This document shows positions 1-11,330 of a stretch of DNA of 64,000 nucleotides, piece by piece. Below the pieces are notes generated by a model. That model was not told the DNA's origin. It made no database searches and saw only the letters and a list, made by a program, of their open reading frames with translations. A program made the position numbers and the translations under genes. Source of the stretch: Phytoseiulus persimilis (Eukaryota; Arthropoda; Arachnida; Mesostigmata; Phytoseiidae); contig CM075103.1 of assembly GCA_037576195.1 (NCBI GenBank), positions 26,806,723-26,870,722 on the forward strand, given 5' to 3'. How positions within the stretch are numbered: position 1 is the first letter of the stretch; each line of letters opens with the position of its first letter.

Positions 1-900
1 CACAATATTCATTCTCATTCGAATCCCCGACCCAAGGCCAAAAGTTCCGAGACCCTTCCGTAAACTTGTGATCAAAGAGGACAATACAGGAAATCAATTG
101 GCTTCAAATTTTGTCCAAAATCCGAAATCTGCCCACTGGGCCCTGAATGACAGTCGAAGAAAAATGGCAAAAAAAATCCCGACCTTATTTGACCACCCTG
201 TATTCTTGTGAATGCCGTTCACAGTACCGAATGGGAAGAAAATGATGCGGAGATGGCACGTAAGCTTGCAGGTTCCAGCTCCAACTGCAAGTGCGCATTG
301 AACACGCCTCAAGCTCTCCGGCTGCGGGAGGTTCATAAGAATCGGTTCGGTTCCGAGCGGCCTCCGCTGTCCGCGGACGAGTCTGATGCGTTCTCCTCAA
401 TATTCAACCATCTCATCAGGATTTCTCGATGAGGACCTGGACACGAGTCTCCACTTTCTCCAGTTTTCCTTCCGAAGAACTCCCCGGAGCGTATCATCCA
501 AGGATTCATAGAAACTTCGGGTTCTTCGAGCACTCGAAGGGGTCGGAACTCATGGCGAACGATTCTCGAAAACAGAGCGCGAAGGCGACGGGGGAGCCCA
601 TCGTACGCTCAAGTGAAAATAGACATCTGAGTTTCCCGATGACCAAGAACGGCCCACGCGCGAACAGGAACGATGCAGAAAACGTTCAACTTTTTGATCT
701 GTTTGAAAGAGAACGGAGGTGAGGGGTGATTATCTATCATTGACCAATATCTTCCGCGAATCGACTTCAAGAATCGGGTCGAACTATGACGGCAATTCAA
801 TTCTGCCAAGGTGGAGCGAGCTGTGAGGCGAATAGCGTCGGAGTTGGCAGAACGGTGGAAATTTCTGGACCCCAAGTGATCTGAAATCATTGCTCGAGTG
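1..900. other. Unassigned region before the anoctamin 3' end
   Basis: Apart from the terminus-like repeat near 200, I see only short open frames (up to about 97 codons) on both strands, with no recognisable domain. The interval 600-920 lies immediately downstream of the anoctamin stop codon and should hold its 3' UTR. I did not find an unambiguous AATAAA on the minus strand there. Confidence 0.5.
181..202. repeat. Possible transposon terminus (copy 1)
   Basis: The stretch ends in TTTGACCACCCTGTA, preceded about 12 bases earlier by AAAATCCCG. The same arrangement (AAATTCCCG, a short gap, then TTGACCACCCTGTA) recurs near 46,277-46,305 in the same orientation. A CCCTGTA end next to a TA dinucleotide is what one expects at the edge of a TA-targeting DNA transposon. 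No opposite terminus was found inside the window, so this is a terminus-like repeat and not a defined element. Confidence 0.35.
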
Positions 901-921
901 AGCCTTCACTCGGGAGCGACA

Positions 922-3627
922 TCAAAAGGTTTCCTTGGCTTTTGGATGCTCTTTCGAATGCCATAGGCTCTCGTTGGTCGAAGTGAACGTTTCGGTACGT
1001 TCCCTTGGTAGAGCGATTCGAGTCCCTCTTGCCAGCTGCCGTCGTTCGAGCTCATGCTGGATGATCAGCTCGTTGGTGATGCGATTGTCTTCGCGAACTC
1101 TCGTTTGAATCGATCGAGGCACATCGGGTATGAGCCAGCGTATCATTGTGGTCAAGATGAGGATGAGGTTCTCGAATAAAATGATGAAAATCAACCGCCA
1201 AGCGAGAATCTCCCAGTAGACCATTGTCCTCTTGTACGCTCTTTTTCCCTCCCAGGGCGGTGCGCGGAAATCCCGGTATCTGCAGTACTTTTCGCTGCCG
1301 AGTAACTCCTTGTTCCCGTAGTCCGAGCTCGGATCAGCGTGCCTCGTATCGAAGTACGAAAGCGTGAAGTTCGCATAACCCACCAAGTTTCTCTTGGGAT
1401 TAAACTTGTACGAGTAGTATAGGCGGGGAATAAACTCAGAAGTGAACGCGAGTATCCCCGCGTTGGTCACAACCGCGAGTTTGCTCATCGCGTCCATGAT
1501 ACTGAACCACATTCCGATGTCTTTAACTCGCTGGCCGACGGGTCGCTGATTGTGGAGAAGGAGCCTCCCGGCGTGGATTCGAATTTCGAACACGTTGTTG
1601 ATCAGTGCGAAGATGGGGGCCAGGGGGAAAGCGGTCACGAAGAGGGTCACGTAGCCGTACTGGAGCGCCAACTCGAGATTCTCGTAGAAAACCCCGTTCG
1701 GTCCAAGATCCGCGAGGCAAAGGTCCCTCTCCCAGGGTTTGTCATCGTCGGAGCAACCTCCGTGGGCTTTCAACTTTTCAACAGGGTCGGAAAATCCGCC
1801 TGTCTCGCTGGAGGAAGAATCCGTTCGGCTTTCGGAAACTTCCCCTTTTGGGGTCAGGTACTTGCGTATGTGCGGGAGGAAGGGTTCGAAGATCGCAGCA
1901 AATATCTGTTGACCGACCATGAGAACAGCGAGGCCGGTTGCTATTTCTTGGGTGCATCCGCTGGTGCCGCAGGCCGAACGTTGATAGTCCCTGAGTACAG
2001 AATTGTATTTCGTTGGGAGTCCTTCCAAAGGCCCCTTGTAAACCACGACGTAGATCAGCCAAGCGAAGCATGAGATAAACTTCAAGAGGAACATTTTCAA
2101 GGTCAGCGAGTCGTCGTACTCGGTCTGCGTCCTCGGCATCTCAAGGTCGGTCAGTTTGATCGCCAACTTCGTATAGACTGAGCTGAAGGCGATGATCGAA
2201 GCCAGGTTGAGGAAAGCCGCGCCCAGATTCACCATTAATTGCGAAGAAAACCCCGCGCCATCAAAGAGCGACGCAACCAGACCGTGTCCCACCTTATACA
2301 TAACCACAGCAAGACCGGTGACCATGCAGAGGAAAATGCAGAGCAGGATCAACGAGAACGAGTAATAGGTGTAGGGCAGTTTTCGCTTCCAGAAGGCAGC
2401 CCACCTGAAGTAATCGGGCTTGCCTGCCTGCGCCTTCTTCCTCCTTTCCGTCAGCACCCAATCGGCGATGTACTCGGTTCGGGGAACTTCTTCCAAGGCG
2501 TCGAATCCTGTCAGGTCCCATTGATACGTGATTCGACTCGCGTACCTTTTCCAGAGCTCGAGGAACGCCGCACTCCAGATGGCGATGAAGACGCTGAACA
2601 GGACCACGGCCCAGTTGTCGAACAGATACGACAGAAGTGTTTGCTTGCAGTTCTCCTCCAACTTCCAGTAGCCGCAGCCTCTCTCGCATGTCGGGCACAT
2701 GATGAGGTCTTTGAAGCGCGAGCATACGTCCAAGTTGGGGTCGTAACTGTGCACCGTCACGATTCCGTAGAGGAAGCCTATGAATCCAACTATCGAGGCG
2801 GGTACCAGCATGTACGTGTAGAAGCCCAACCAAGCGAAATACAATCCAACCTTCACCCCAAAATAGCGCCGGACCTCGTCCAGCGGTTGTGGTTTGAACG
2901 CGACGCGGAGTGAAGCCCAATTCTCGAGGAGACTCTGTCGAGCCGAGCCGTCCCGCTCGGAAGCGGATCCCTCGTGCAGCGGATACGCCGCGAGATAAAC
3001 GCTGTCCTGCAGGAGACGATCGATGCCGAAATCGAATGAATCCGCAGAGTCTTCTCTCGAAAACTTCCTCCGTTGAAGGATATAGCGCACGATTTGGGAT
3101 CGCTGGGCTGCTGAGAAGAAGTCTTCTCTGACCGAGGGTATATCGAACAAATACTCTTTGGCTCTCGAAAACTCCACCGCGAAATGTTTTCGGGGCACGG
3201 GTCTCGCTGCGTTGGATTCATGGGCCGTATCTACAACCAAGGGCCTTGTGAACGGATTGGATGAGGGCGCGGCAGGACTCCTGCCGAGCTGCCTGTCGGC
3301 CTGATTGACGAAGATCTCTTTGATCGGCATCTTGAAACGCAAAATCTCCGCGTAGGTGCTCAGAACATTGAACGGAGCGCTGATCTTGACGAATTTCAGC
3401 CCGCCTCGTTTCTTAGCCGACTCTACGCACTCAAGTTTGAAACCAGCTGAGACGAGCTCATCTTCGAAAACATCTCGTTGGCTCTGACCTGGTGACTTCT
3501 GTGGATCATACACCAGCACATAATCCACCTGCGAGCTACCGTCTGAAAGGTAACTGACTCCCGGCTTCTTTGTTCGCTGACTCGTTCCGCCTCGCCTCCC
3601 GGTCTCGTCCAGTTCAACTCTCGGCAT
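922..3627 (-). CDS. Anoctamin (TMEM16 family) membrane protein, intronless
   Basis: A single uninterrupted frame encodes 901 residues, the usual size for an anoctamin. Anoctamins are dimeric ten-helix proteins that act as calcium-gated chloride channels or lipid scramblases. Residues about 35-290 look like the cytosolic anoctamin dimerisation domain, ending in a segment like RAKEYLFDIPSVREDFF. The first membrane helix starts near FGVKVGLYFAWLGFYTYML, followed by a cysteine-rich extracellular loop (DVCSRFKDLIMCPTCERGCG). The later signature LFVTAFPLAPIFALINNVFE and the helix ending in AFTSEFIPRLYYSY are classic family blocks. At the calcium-site helices, the usual NN before FE is AA (QQIFAAIFE), and EIRxDA reads EIRIHA, so calcium binding may be altered. 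The start is the first ATG of the frame and leaves the N-terminal domain intact. No intron interrupts 2.7 kb, unlike the spliced neighbours. The exact subfamily is not resolved. Confidence 0.95.
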   Translation of the reverse strand: MPRVELDETGRRGGTSQRTKKPGVSYLSDGSSQVDYVLVYDPQKSPGQSQRDVFEDELVSAGFKLECVESAKKRGGLKFVKISAPFNVLSTYAEILRFKMPIKEIFVNQADRQLGRSPAAPSSNPFTRPLVVDTAHESNAARPVPRKHFAVEFSRAKEYLFDIPSVREDFFSAAQRSQIVRYILQRRKFSREDSADSFDFGIDRLLQDSVYLAAYPLHEGSASERDGSARQSLLENWASLRVAFKPQPLDEVRRYFGVKVGLYFAWLGFYTYMLVPASIVGFIGFLYGIVTVHSYDPNLDVCSRFKDLIMCPTCERGCGYWKLEENCKQTLLSYLFDNWAVVLFSVFIAIWSAAFLELWKRYASRITYQWDLTGFDALEEVPRTEYIADWVLTERRKKAQAGKPDYFRWAAFWKRKLPYTYYSFSLILLCIFLCMVTGLAVVMYKVGHGLVASLFDGAGFSSQLMVNLGAAFLNLASIIAFSSVYTKLAIKLTDLEMPRTQTEYDDSLTLKMFLLKFISCFAWLIYVVVYKGPLEGLPTKYNSVLRDYQRSACGTSGCTQEIATGLAVLMVGQQIFAAIFEPFLPHIRKYLTPKGEVSESRTDSSSSETGGFSDPVEKLKAHGGCSDDDKPWERDLCLADLGPNGVFYENLELALQYGYVTLFVTAFPLAPIFALINNVFEIRIHAGRLLLHNQRPVGQRVKDIGMWFSIMDAMSKLAVVTNAGILAFTSEFIPRLYYSYKFNPKRNLVGYANFTLSYFDTRHADPSSDYGNKELLGSEKYCRYRDFRAPPWEGKRAYKRTMVYWEILAWRLIFIILFENLILILTTMIRWLIPDVPRSIQTRVREDNRITNELIIQHELERRQLARGTRIALPRERTETFTSTNESLWHSKEHPKAKETF

Positions 3628-6600
3628 GGCCTTCGAGTAGGTCAGTAACGGGCCTTCTTTCGCGTTGGCCGAATCCTACTTCATGCTCTCACTCGCCGAC
3701 CGGGTGAGAAGAGCCATCAGCAGTTTCGTGCAGCTTGATTGGACGGTTGATCTTCATGTGTGACTCACGTGCGGATCTGCGGAATCGGATGTCGTCGAGT
3801 TTTAGAGAGAAGATGCCTCGATTGAAGAAATAGTTCCAAGAGCGTAGGGAATCAGAGCTTCGATGAGCTTTGTTGTTGTCCTGACAACGACGACAATAAA
3901 TTGGGATGTTGATTCGGTCGTGCGTTGGGTTGCCGGAAATCAGCCTCCATCCCAACCCATGCAAACGAATGATTCGAGCTTGAAGACATCAGCATGCCCA
4001 GAGCATGCCCGTATCAACGAGATCGCGCCGTTGAACTCAATCGATGTGGTCGAAACCTGGAATGAATCACGGAATTCGATCCTCCGCTCCGCTTCGGGAG
4101 CCTGGATTCTCTAAAGATATCTTGCAGCTCGGTCACGGGAAGTTTCAGGTATCCTTCTCCATGTTTTTTCCTTTTTTTTTTCTACTCGGAAGTAGGAGGG
4201 GACCTTCCGAGCCCAGGGAATGGAACTGTGGTCTGTTACCCCGGGAGTGTGGCGACTCCACTAAAACCTCCCGTCTCCAGTCTCCTTTCCGTGCTATGAA
4301 TGCTCGGGGCCCATGTCCTCGCCCATGAAGCATCGCCTCTCCTATCATCAGAAGAAAAACACGAGCTTTATCACCTAATCAACGTTTGAACATCGTTTCG
4401 GTTTCAAGACTCGTGTCTTCGAACGGAAAGCCCAGCCGACTAAATACTGTCGTTGGGACTGTGGCTGTCGTTGAAGCTTTTCCAGCCGTCAGTCAAGTCG
4501 GTCGGATATCTGTTCATGGGGTCGACCTCTCATTGCTGGAGCTCCGCTATGACCGGACATATCCTCTTCAGTCCGTTCGTCCGGTTTTCTTGGGCAACCG
4601 AGGAAATTTCCGGCTCTTAGGCTCACAGATCAACCATGGCTTTGGATGAATCGCCCCATCGAAGAGTTCCATGGTTCTCGGGAGACAGAGCACTCTTCAT
4701 CTGCGGGGCTGTGTATTGACTGTGGTAACGGAGTTTCGGGAGATTCCGGGGTTTACTTCGCAATCAAGGTGACGCTCTCTGGCGGCTCGTCGATATGGAA
4801 CCACCAGAGCCAGGGATCACATGCTGGAGCACATTTCTCAGCACCACATTCCACCCTCACGAAAACTTTGAGGAAATCGGATTGTTCGTCTGGAATCTCC
4901 AAGCAAAACCTGCTGACAAGTCGTCGCCGAAACTTAGCCCATGACCCTGATCTCGCGGTCCAGCTGGATTGGATTGCGCAATTTTCAGAGTTGTCAAATT
5001 AGCATCCGTGGCTCGACTTAGAGAACTCTCAATGGTCCTTTTCCAATACGGCTCGATGGAATCATGAGCGTGAATGCCGATTCCGATCGACTGCAGATAA
5101 CGTCACAGAGATACTCCGATGTGTTCGAGCACGCCATCCTCTCTGATTCAGGAGTGGAGTGACCCTCTTGCATGTAAAAGAACCTTTCTTCGGCCAGGAG
5201 ACATGTTTGTCACGATCCAACATGGAGAGGCCCTTATCGATAGAGTTTGTGCGGACCTACTTTCCGTTGACTACGGACCCCGTGACGGTTCATGAGCTAT
5301 TCCGATTGAGGGGGTCTCAGCTTCCCGGATTCCGCCGGAACCATAACGAGCGTTGTTTTCTGCTCGAGCCCAACGTGTCCGCATGTTTTCTATCCCGACT
5401 CATGTTACTAGAGGGGTCAGGGCTACAGAGGATGCATGGGGAAAGGAGGAAAATCGGTTTTTCGGCGAGAAAGAGGAGCGCCTTTTTTTTTTTGAAATTT
5501 TTTCTCCCAGTGACCTTTCGATCCAGATCGATTCCTGAATGGCCACCCGACGCTGACTATTTCCGCATCGGTCTCGAGCTCATCGACTTTGAAGGTATGC
5601 GTCCATCTTCGATCCCAACGACTGGTATGTCATTCAATAGGTCCCTCCTTGAGCTTTCCTAGAATAACTCGATCGGCGCTGTAACCATGTGGGAGCCGAG
5701 ATATGAGCCTCCGGAGTTGACCAATTTTCGCCAAAAGTAGTGAAAAACCAAAGGGGCTACTAATGGCCGAGAACATTTGCATGTTCGCCTCCTTGTCCGG
5801 TTTCAGGCAAGATGTCCTCTGTGTATGTCCGTTTTCCGCCATAAAATGTCCGGTCAAATGGGAGCTCTACTCATTGCCTTTGCTGCCTGGGCTACTGCGC
5901 TACTTGGGTATGCCCAAACAGAAGCGACAGGCACCTTGGAGGCTTCTCGGTTGCCTGGTTCAGTTAATTGAGGGTCCGCCCCGGCCATGACAGAGGTTAG
6001 TCACGCAACAGGCTTTCTGAAGCGAGTCTCCGCCGCGAGCCTTACGAGAATGTCCCTCCACGCGTCACCAAGAGCGCTCGACTTTTCATTTTTGCATGTT
6101 CATTTGAGGATTGGTTGACAGCACGTGGACATCAACAACCGACATGGCGATCGTGAATGTCAGCGCTGGAAGCAGAACCGGTCGGAACGAAGGAGTTGCT
6201 TTGTGCGGCTACCTTTCCAGGCGCGGAGAGCATTCCCAAGAAACAGGCCGTCGAAGGCGTTCGCCAATTCCGCGGAAGATTTCCCATGATGGTTACCCCA
6301 AATAGCAGCTGGAGCACTCCTCGCATCTGTCGGCTTATTTCCCGTTCCCCGCGACGACTCCCTGAGACTTCGAGGTATATTTGTCAGACCTCGCATCTCC
6401 TGGAGAATATTCCAGGGTTCAAAACTAGCATCAGGAAAAACCATAAGCGTCGCGCATCCGGCGGAAACGCTGGTCACTCTGTTCAAGAGCTATCGCAGAC
6501 GGTCATGGGCGTGCCCTATGATCTCCAAAGTGAACTGTGAGTGAGAACTAGAGGAGAAGTGATAATGAAGAATGATAGAAGAGCCATAGGAAAAGGAATG

Positions 6601-9600
6601 CATTTTGGCACGACCCAGAAGAATGGGAAATTCAGCAGGGTCCGATGACGGGGGTTGATTTTTTCCGAACCAGAGGATTACGGGTGGCAGACGGTCGCTG
6701 GAGAGGCTGTCGCAAACGAACAGCAGGCGAGTACTCCAGGTCAGTTGCTGGGAGGCACGGTCGCGCGAACATTCGAATATCACATTCTCCAAGACTGCTG
6801 GCGAGCCTATTCTGGAGCTGTGTCCTTTGGACGAGTCCTGGTTCGCCCGATCGAGGAAATCAGCCATGCTCTGCAATTCTAGGTCCTTCAATAATCGATT
6901 CGACTGTCGACTCGGGAGTCTCAGAGTTCCGATGAGTCACGCGCATGGTGTCATCTTCTCTGAAACCCAGAATTTCAAATGGGGATGCTGATGCTCATCC
7001 GGACCAAAATTTTACATACACGTGTGGAAAGAATATACGGAAGACAGTCTCTCAGTCGGACCGTGGTTGACAGCTCAGAGGAGCACGTTGGGGACGAGCT
7101 TATCTGACTCGGGATCCGCTTGGAACGCCTGGCTCAAATTCGGAGCTGGGTGGATCGTTGAACTCCAACGAGCTGCGATCACGGTTACGTTCATTAGCTA
7201 GCGCACTCTGATTTTGAATATTGCTGCGAAGAGCTTCTCCTCTCTCCGGGCGTTCCTCATAGATATTTACGGATGTCCGGACCGAAACTCAACGAAAAAC
7301 ATTTATGAAAGCGCTATCCGATATCTTCGCTGAAAACCATAGGTGAACCAATTCACAAAGAAGGAGAGAGAGCATACACTTTATACGGCTCAACTGTCCG
7401 CTCCGACTGACGATCGCAATCGACTAGAAACGAATACTTGGCGCAGCGACAGTTACAGCGGATAAGTTCGTCCCTCTTATCATTCGATCAAGAATTTTAC
7501 GAGAACATCAAGGTTGGGAATCCTTGACGAAAGCGATACGAAGCGTAGGGTACATTTTTGTTCCAACAGTGGCTCGGCTCCCACCGAAACCAAGAGCAGT
7601 AATGGAGTCTCTGAACTTCCCCAAAATCCACCCTCGGAAGCTATGGAGGGGCCTTGGTTCACAGAGAACCCGCCTTGGGAAGACTCTAACCATGATTCTG
7701 TAGTTTCAAGCGGGACTATACGGGGCCAGGGGGAGCGAGAGGAGCAGTGCTGGAAACTGCCTTGATGATCTCGATCACCTCCGAAGGGGGATACATTGTT
7801 ACAATCACGAATCCAACGCGGAGCCATACTCGGAGCTGCAGCGTTCGCTGAGGCGGTTGTCTTCGCTGGCGTAATCTTATCAAAGGTAAAGTGCTGACTT
7901 ATGTGACAGAATTCTTGTCGGCTCAGGTGAAGCAGAACGCTGATGGTTCGGCAGAATAACCATTCGATTTTTTGCTCGCTCCTCTCTCCTCCCTCTTCTT
8001 CTCGTTTCGTCTACGACGCGTCGCGAAATTCGATTGCGAGTCGCGCGACGGGACGGAATCAGCTGAATCTATCATGCCCGAGCGCACTGAAGAGGTATAT
8101 CAAAACAATTTCGCCGAGATAACCACTCAGTGAGGATCTAGATTCCTCACTGTCGCTCCCTTTTTTGGGCTTGTTCCACGTTGGTAAGTCGGTGGTCTAT
8201 ATTTCTGTTTGGATTACATGTCGGGCTCGTCAGAGAAATGACGAGTTGGAATTTTCCTTGTTCGATCCGAAAAACGTCAATGGTTCTCTCCTTGTTCGGT
8301 GAGTCATCTTGGTCCTGTAGCGCACGCCGGAAGGAGCCAATGCTTCCCGAAGTCCTGATGTGTGGTATAACAACCGTACTCCTTTTGATACGATCTTCGA
8401 CAGGGCCCGTGGTCGGGCTTCATTCCATGTGAGAATCCGGGTTCTGTTCCAATCACGTTGTTGGCAAGCGGATTGTTCGAACATTTTTTCCCGGGAATTG
8501 GGGCTCCGCGAGAAGCTCTTGGTGTCAACGAGAGTTATCCATACTTGTTTCCTAATCGCACCTCGAGCGCCTATTTAGTGTTCTCTAATTCTGATTCCAG
8601 GTGTTTCATCGTGTCGGAGGAGAGACCTCAATCGAGGACAATACGAAACATCCAGAACTCGGGACCTGGCATGCAGATTTTCCGACTGTGCAGCGCGCTC
8701 GGCACACGGAGTGTAGTTCTGCCAGTGTTTCAACAGAATTTGAAGCGTTCGGCGTTCTGACTGGAATGTCGATCCTATCGCAGATGATCCCACAAGGAGG
8801 GCTCCAAAGGTTCCCATACTTCTCGGAAAATGCTGGAAAACATGGAAGACCGGACTGTTAGGCCCAACATCCCCGAAGAAATCCGAAGGAGCTCCTGGCT
8901 GCGTATTGCATATTTTCATAATTCCATCACCGATGCTTCGATAGAATGCAAAATGACGGAAGGCAACCTTCCTGATGGCGATCAGACTCAAAAGTCAGTG
9001 AAGAAAGAAAACATACGATTGTGATTGTTGACATTGGAGAGCGGTTGATCGGATTTTCCTCTTTGCATAGGTACAACAACGCTGTCCCGAGCACGACCGA
9101 TAGGTTCGATCCCTAGCGCTGAGGAGGATAATTCGCCTTCGGGTGGATGTTTGGGGTACGAGGCGTAGCGGATCCCTCAGGCATCTTGTAGCGGGGGCTA
9201 ACCAACCTCCGGTACTTGATTCCCTGACTCAACGCTTGAATCGAGACGGAGGGAACGGGCCGAGAACAAACAGTTCTGCACTACCAGTTTCCAGTATCTC
9301 AGAGACGTTCCTGAATGTTCTGGTCAGAGGAAGGAACCCCTGGAAAACGTTCACCAAGGAGCCAATGTAGAATCTCTGACCGGAGCAGCCCCAGCAGGGA
9401 CGGCAATTTTTGGAACAAATTCTCCTGACTTCACTGCCGAACCCGGACCCATATGAGCTCTTGTATCACTCTTGGAGTCGGAGCGCAGGAATATTCGGAG
9501 AATCGAACATCATTCAGAGGGTAGGGGTGATGCAATCGTGCGGCTTCCGTAAAATATCCACTTTCCGACTCTTGCTCCGATCTTCATTCGAGATTTCTGC

Positions 9601-10900
9601 GACCATTCTTAATACTGCACAGCATTCTAACTGGAGATCTATTGAGCGCCATGAGAGTCACGTGCACTTAAGCATTTTCAAATCCGTCGGTGGTTCCGTC
9701 AGATTCACTCTCGTCACTATGACATAATCCTTATTCCGCGACGGAAGGAGAAGAACTTGGGAACGCGAACCGAATGAACCCTCTTTCTGATTCGAAGATC
9801 ACCCCATCAGAGTTCGTGCTGCGATGAAACATTGTTCTCGAAATTTCGCAGTCCTGCGTTCGAACGAAAACCTCTGCTTTGTGAACGCGTAACCGAGATC
9901 GCTACAAGGAGTCCTGTCGGATCAAAGGTGGCTGTGTCCGATTTCGGCTCCTCGTCTCGCGGATGCGCGAATGAGAGTCTTTCAGCAGGATCAACCGAGT
10001 CTACTGGGAATACCTAGCAGCGGCAATGCTCATGAGCTTCGTTTGACCCGTTCAAAACCGATCATCACGTTGTCTGAAGGTGTGGAGTGCCCTGGGGGCA
10101 CTCCGACAATGGTGAGCTTTCAGAATTCCGGTGTGCCCCGGAAGCTCAAGATACTCCCAAGTGGGTTATCTCAGAGATAATTGAAGTAAAGCAGGCGAAT
10201 AAGTTCAGGACTAAGGAGACAGTGGTCGATATCTTTCCTTCTCCGTGCTAAGCTCTGCGGGGAGAAATATCGAAAAGGGGAATGATCCCAGGCCGTATTT
10301 CATAGATGCCATTCGCCACCGCCTTTGACCCGTGCCTGCTCCAAGCTTACATTACATTGATTTGTCCAGTGTACCGGAGAGTCGCGTCCCAGAGCGTTGC
10401 CACGAGCACGAGTCTGCTCTGCACGGCCCGAATCCTCCGGGTGATCATGGACCAGAAATGCCACCGTCGGTTTCCCCAACTGCCACTCTTCTACTCAGTT
10501 CCGCTACCCACTCCTGTGTTGATGTCGGGAAGAAGTTATGCTTCGAGCATCGTTTACAGTCACAGCACCCCAATCAGGAGCGACATACAACTCAGGGAGA
10601 CACTCGTGCCGCATGAATCCGAGCACCGTCTGCTCGTCCAATGCCTGAAAGCGGTGAACAGAATGTTGACAGAGAGCTCCCCAATGGCAGAAAGAGGGAA
10701 GCCTTTTCGCGAACCCTCCCTCCCCCCCCCCCTTCACTTGGGTAGCCCCAACAACGTTACACGGGATCGCCGCGTTTCGCGGAACCGACATCGAGAATCG
10801 CTTGCTCACTCTCATCGCCGGAGCTGGTGTACAGGCCATTGTATCGGACCGTTAGTCGGTGGTTGATGTTGTCGTCCGAGAGTGGTGTTCAAACGCACGA
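3628..10900. other. Region without a supportable gene
   Basis: Both strands carry many open frames of 60-170 codons, none with a domain I recognise and none with a convincing chain of phased splice sites. Positions 3,630-4,100 should hold the anoctamin promoter and 5' UTR. A C-rich tract lies near 10,720-10,735. A 186-codon plus-strand frame (10,306-10,866) starts at an ATG but overlaps a 111-codon antisense frame, and its composition gives no support for coding. Individual exons of unknown genes could be hidden here. Confidence 0.5.
5846..5971 (+). CDS. Possible signal-peptide exon or micropeptide
   Basis: A 41-codon frame starts at ATG and reads MSGQMGALLIAFAAWATALL, a short polar start followed by a hydrophobic run, then GYAQTEA, which resembles a signal peptidase site. 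This is the shape of a secreted-protein first exon. A donor-like GTATGC lies inside it after the hydrophobic core. No downstream exon could be joined with confidence, and short hydrophobic frames arise by chance, so this is only a candidate. Confidence 0.22.
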   Translation: MSGQMGALLIAFAAWATALLGYAQTEATGTLEASRLPGSVN

Positions 10901-11132
10901 GTTTAAAATTAGTCGACGTCGACCACTAGTTGTACCTACGCCGAAGGAGGGACACACCGGTTGTGACGGGGCGGTTTTTGTGAATGACGCTTTTAAATAA
11001 GCGATGCCCCTTGTTTGTAAAAAATTCTACTCGGCTTTATTTAGTAGTACGGAAGAAGAGCTGTGCAAAAACCTCGTTTTGAGTCCGTGTCCCTAATTCG
11101 CCCCCCTCCGAGAGATGTGGCCCTTCAGAGTC

Positions 11133-11193
11133 GAGCGGGCGAGCGAGCGGCCAACCTACCGACGAGCTCGCTCGCTCGCCCGCCCGCTCGCCC
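11133..11193. repeat. GC-rich inverted repeat (hairpin-forming)
   Basis: GAGCGGGCGAGCGAGCGG at 11,133-11,150 is followed after a loop of about 13 bases by CGAGCTCGCTCGCTCGCCC and further CGCTCGCCC units. The arms are largely complementary (CGGGCGAGCGAGCG against CGCTCGCTCGCCCG), so a strong fold-back is expected. The tract is built from GAGC/GCTC tetranucleotides and lies about 130 bases before an NRF-1-like palindrome. It could be a promoter-proximal structure or simply a decayed tandem repeat. Confidence 0.6.
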
Positions 11194-11320
11194 ACCATCC
11201 AACCAACCAGCCCGCTCTCGAGCCGCCGACAGCAGCCCGCCCCCCTCGCTTCGCCCCCGCTGGCTAAAAAATGCTTCTATGGTCCGTGCGCGAAGAAAAA
11301 GCCCTGTGTAAAAATTCCCA

Positions 11321-11330
11321 CGCATGCGCA
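11321..11330. promoter_or_regulatory. NRF-1/EWG-like palindrome
   Basis: The sequence CACGCATGCGCAC contains the CGCATGCGCA core of the NRF-1 (insect erect wing) recognition site and differs at one position from the full YGCGCATGCGCR consensus. It sits in a CpG-rich stretch. Function is inferred from the motif alone. Confidence 0.3.

Noticed and set aside
1191..3221. Open frames of 60-224 codons on both strands inside the anoctamin gene
   Set aside because: They overlap a clear 901-residue conserved protein and have no domains of their own; they are shadows.
9103..9113. GGTTCGATCCC, a tRNA B-box-like sequence
   Set aside because: The flanking bases give only four of five T-stem pairs, and no acceptor stem, D arm or anticodon arm could be drawn about 50-60 bases upstream.
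10306..10866. Plus-strand frame of 186 codons
   Set aside because: It overlaps an antisense frame of 111 codons, includes a poly-Pro run made by a C tract, and has no recognisable features; about one frame this long is expected by chance.
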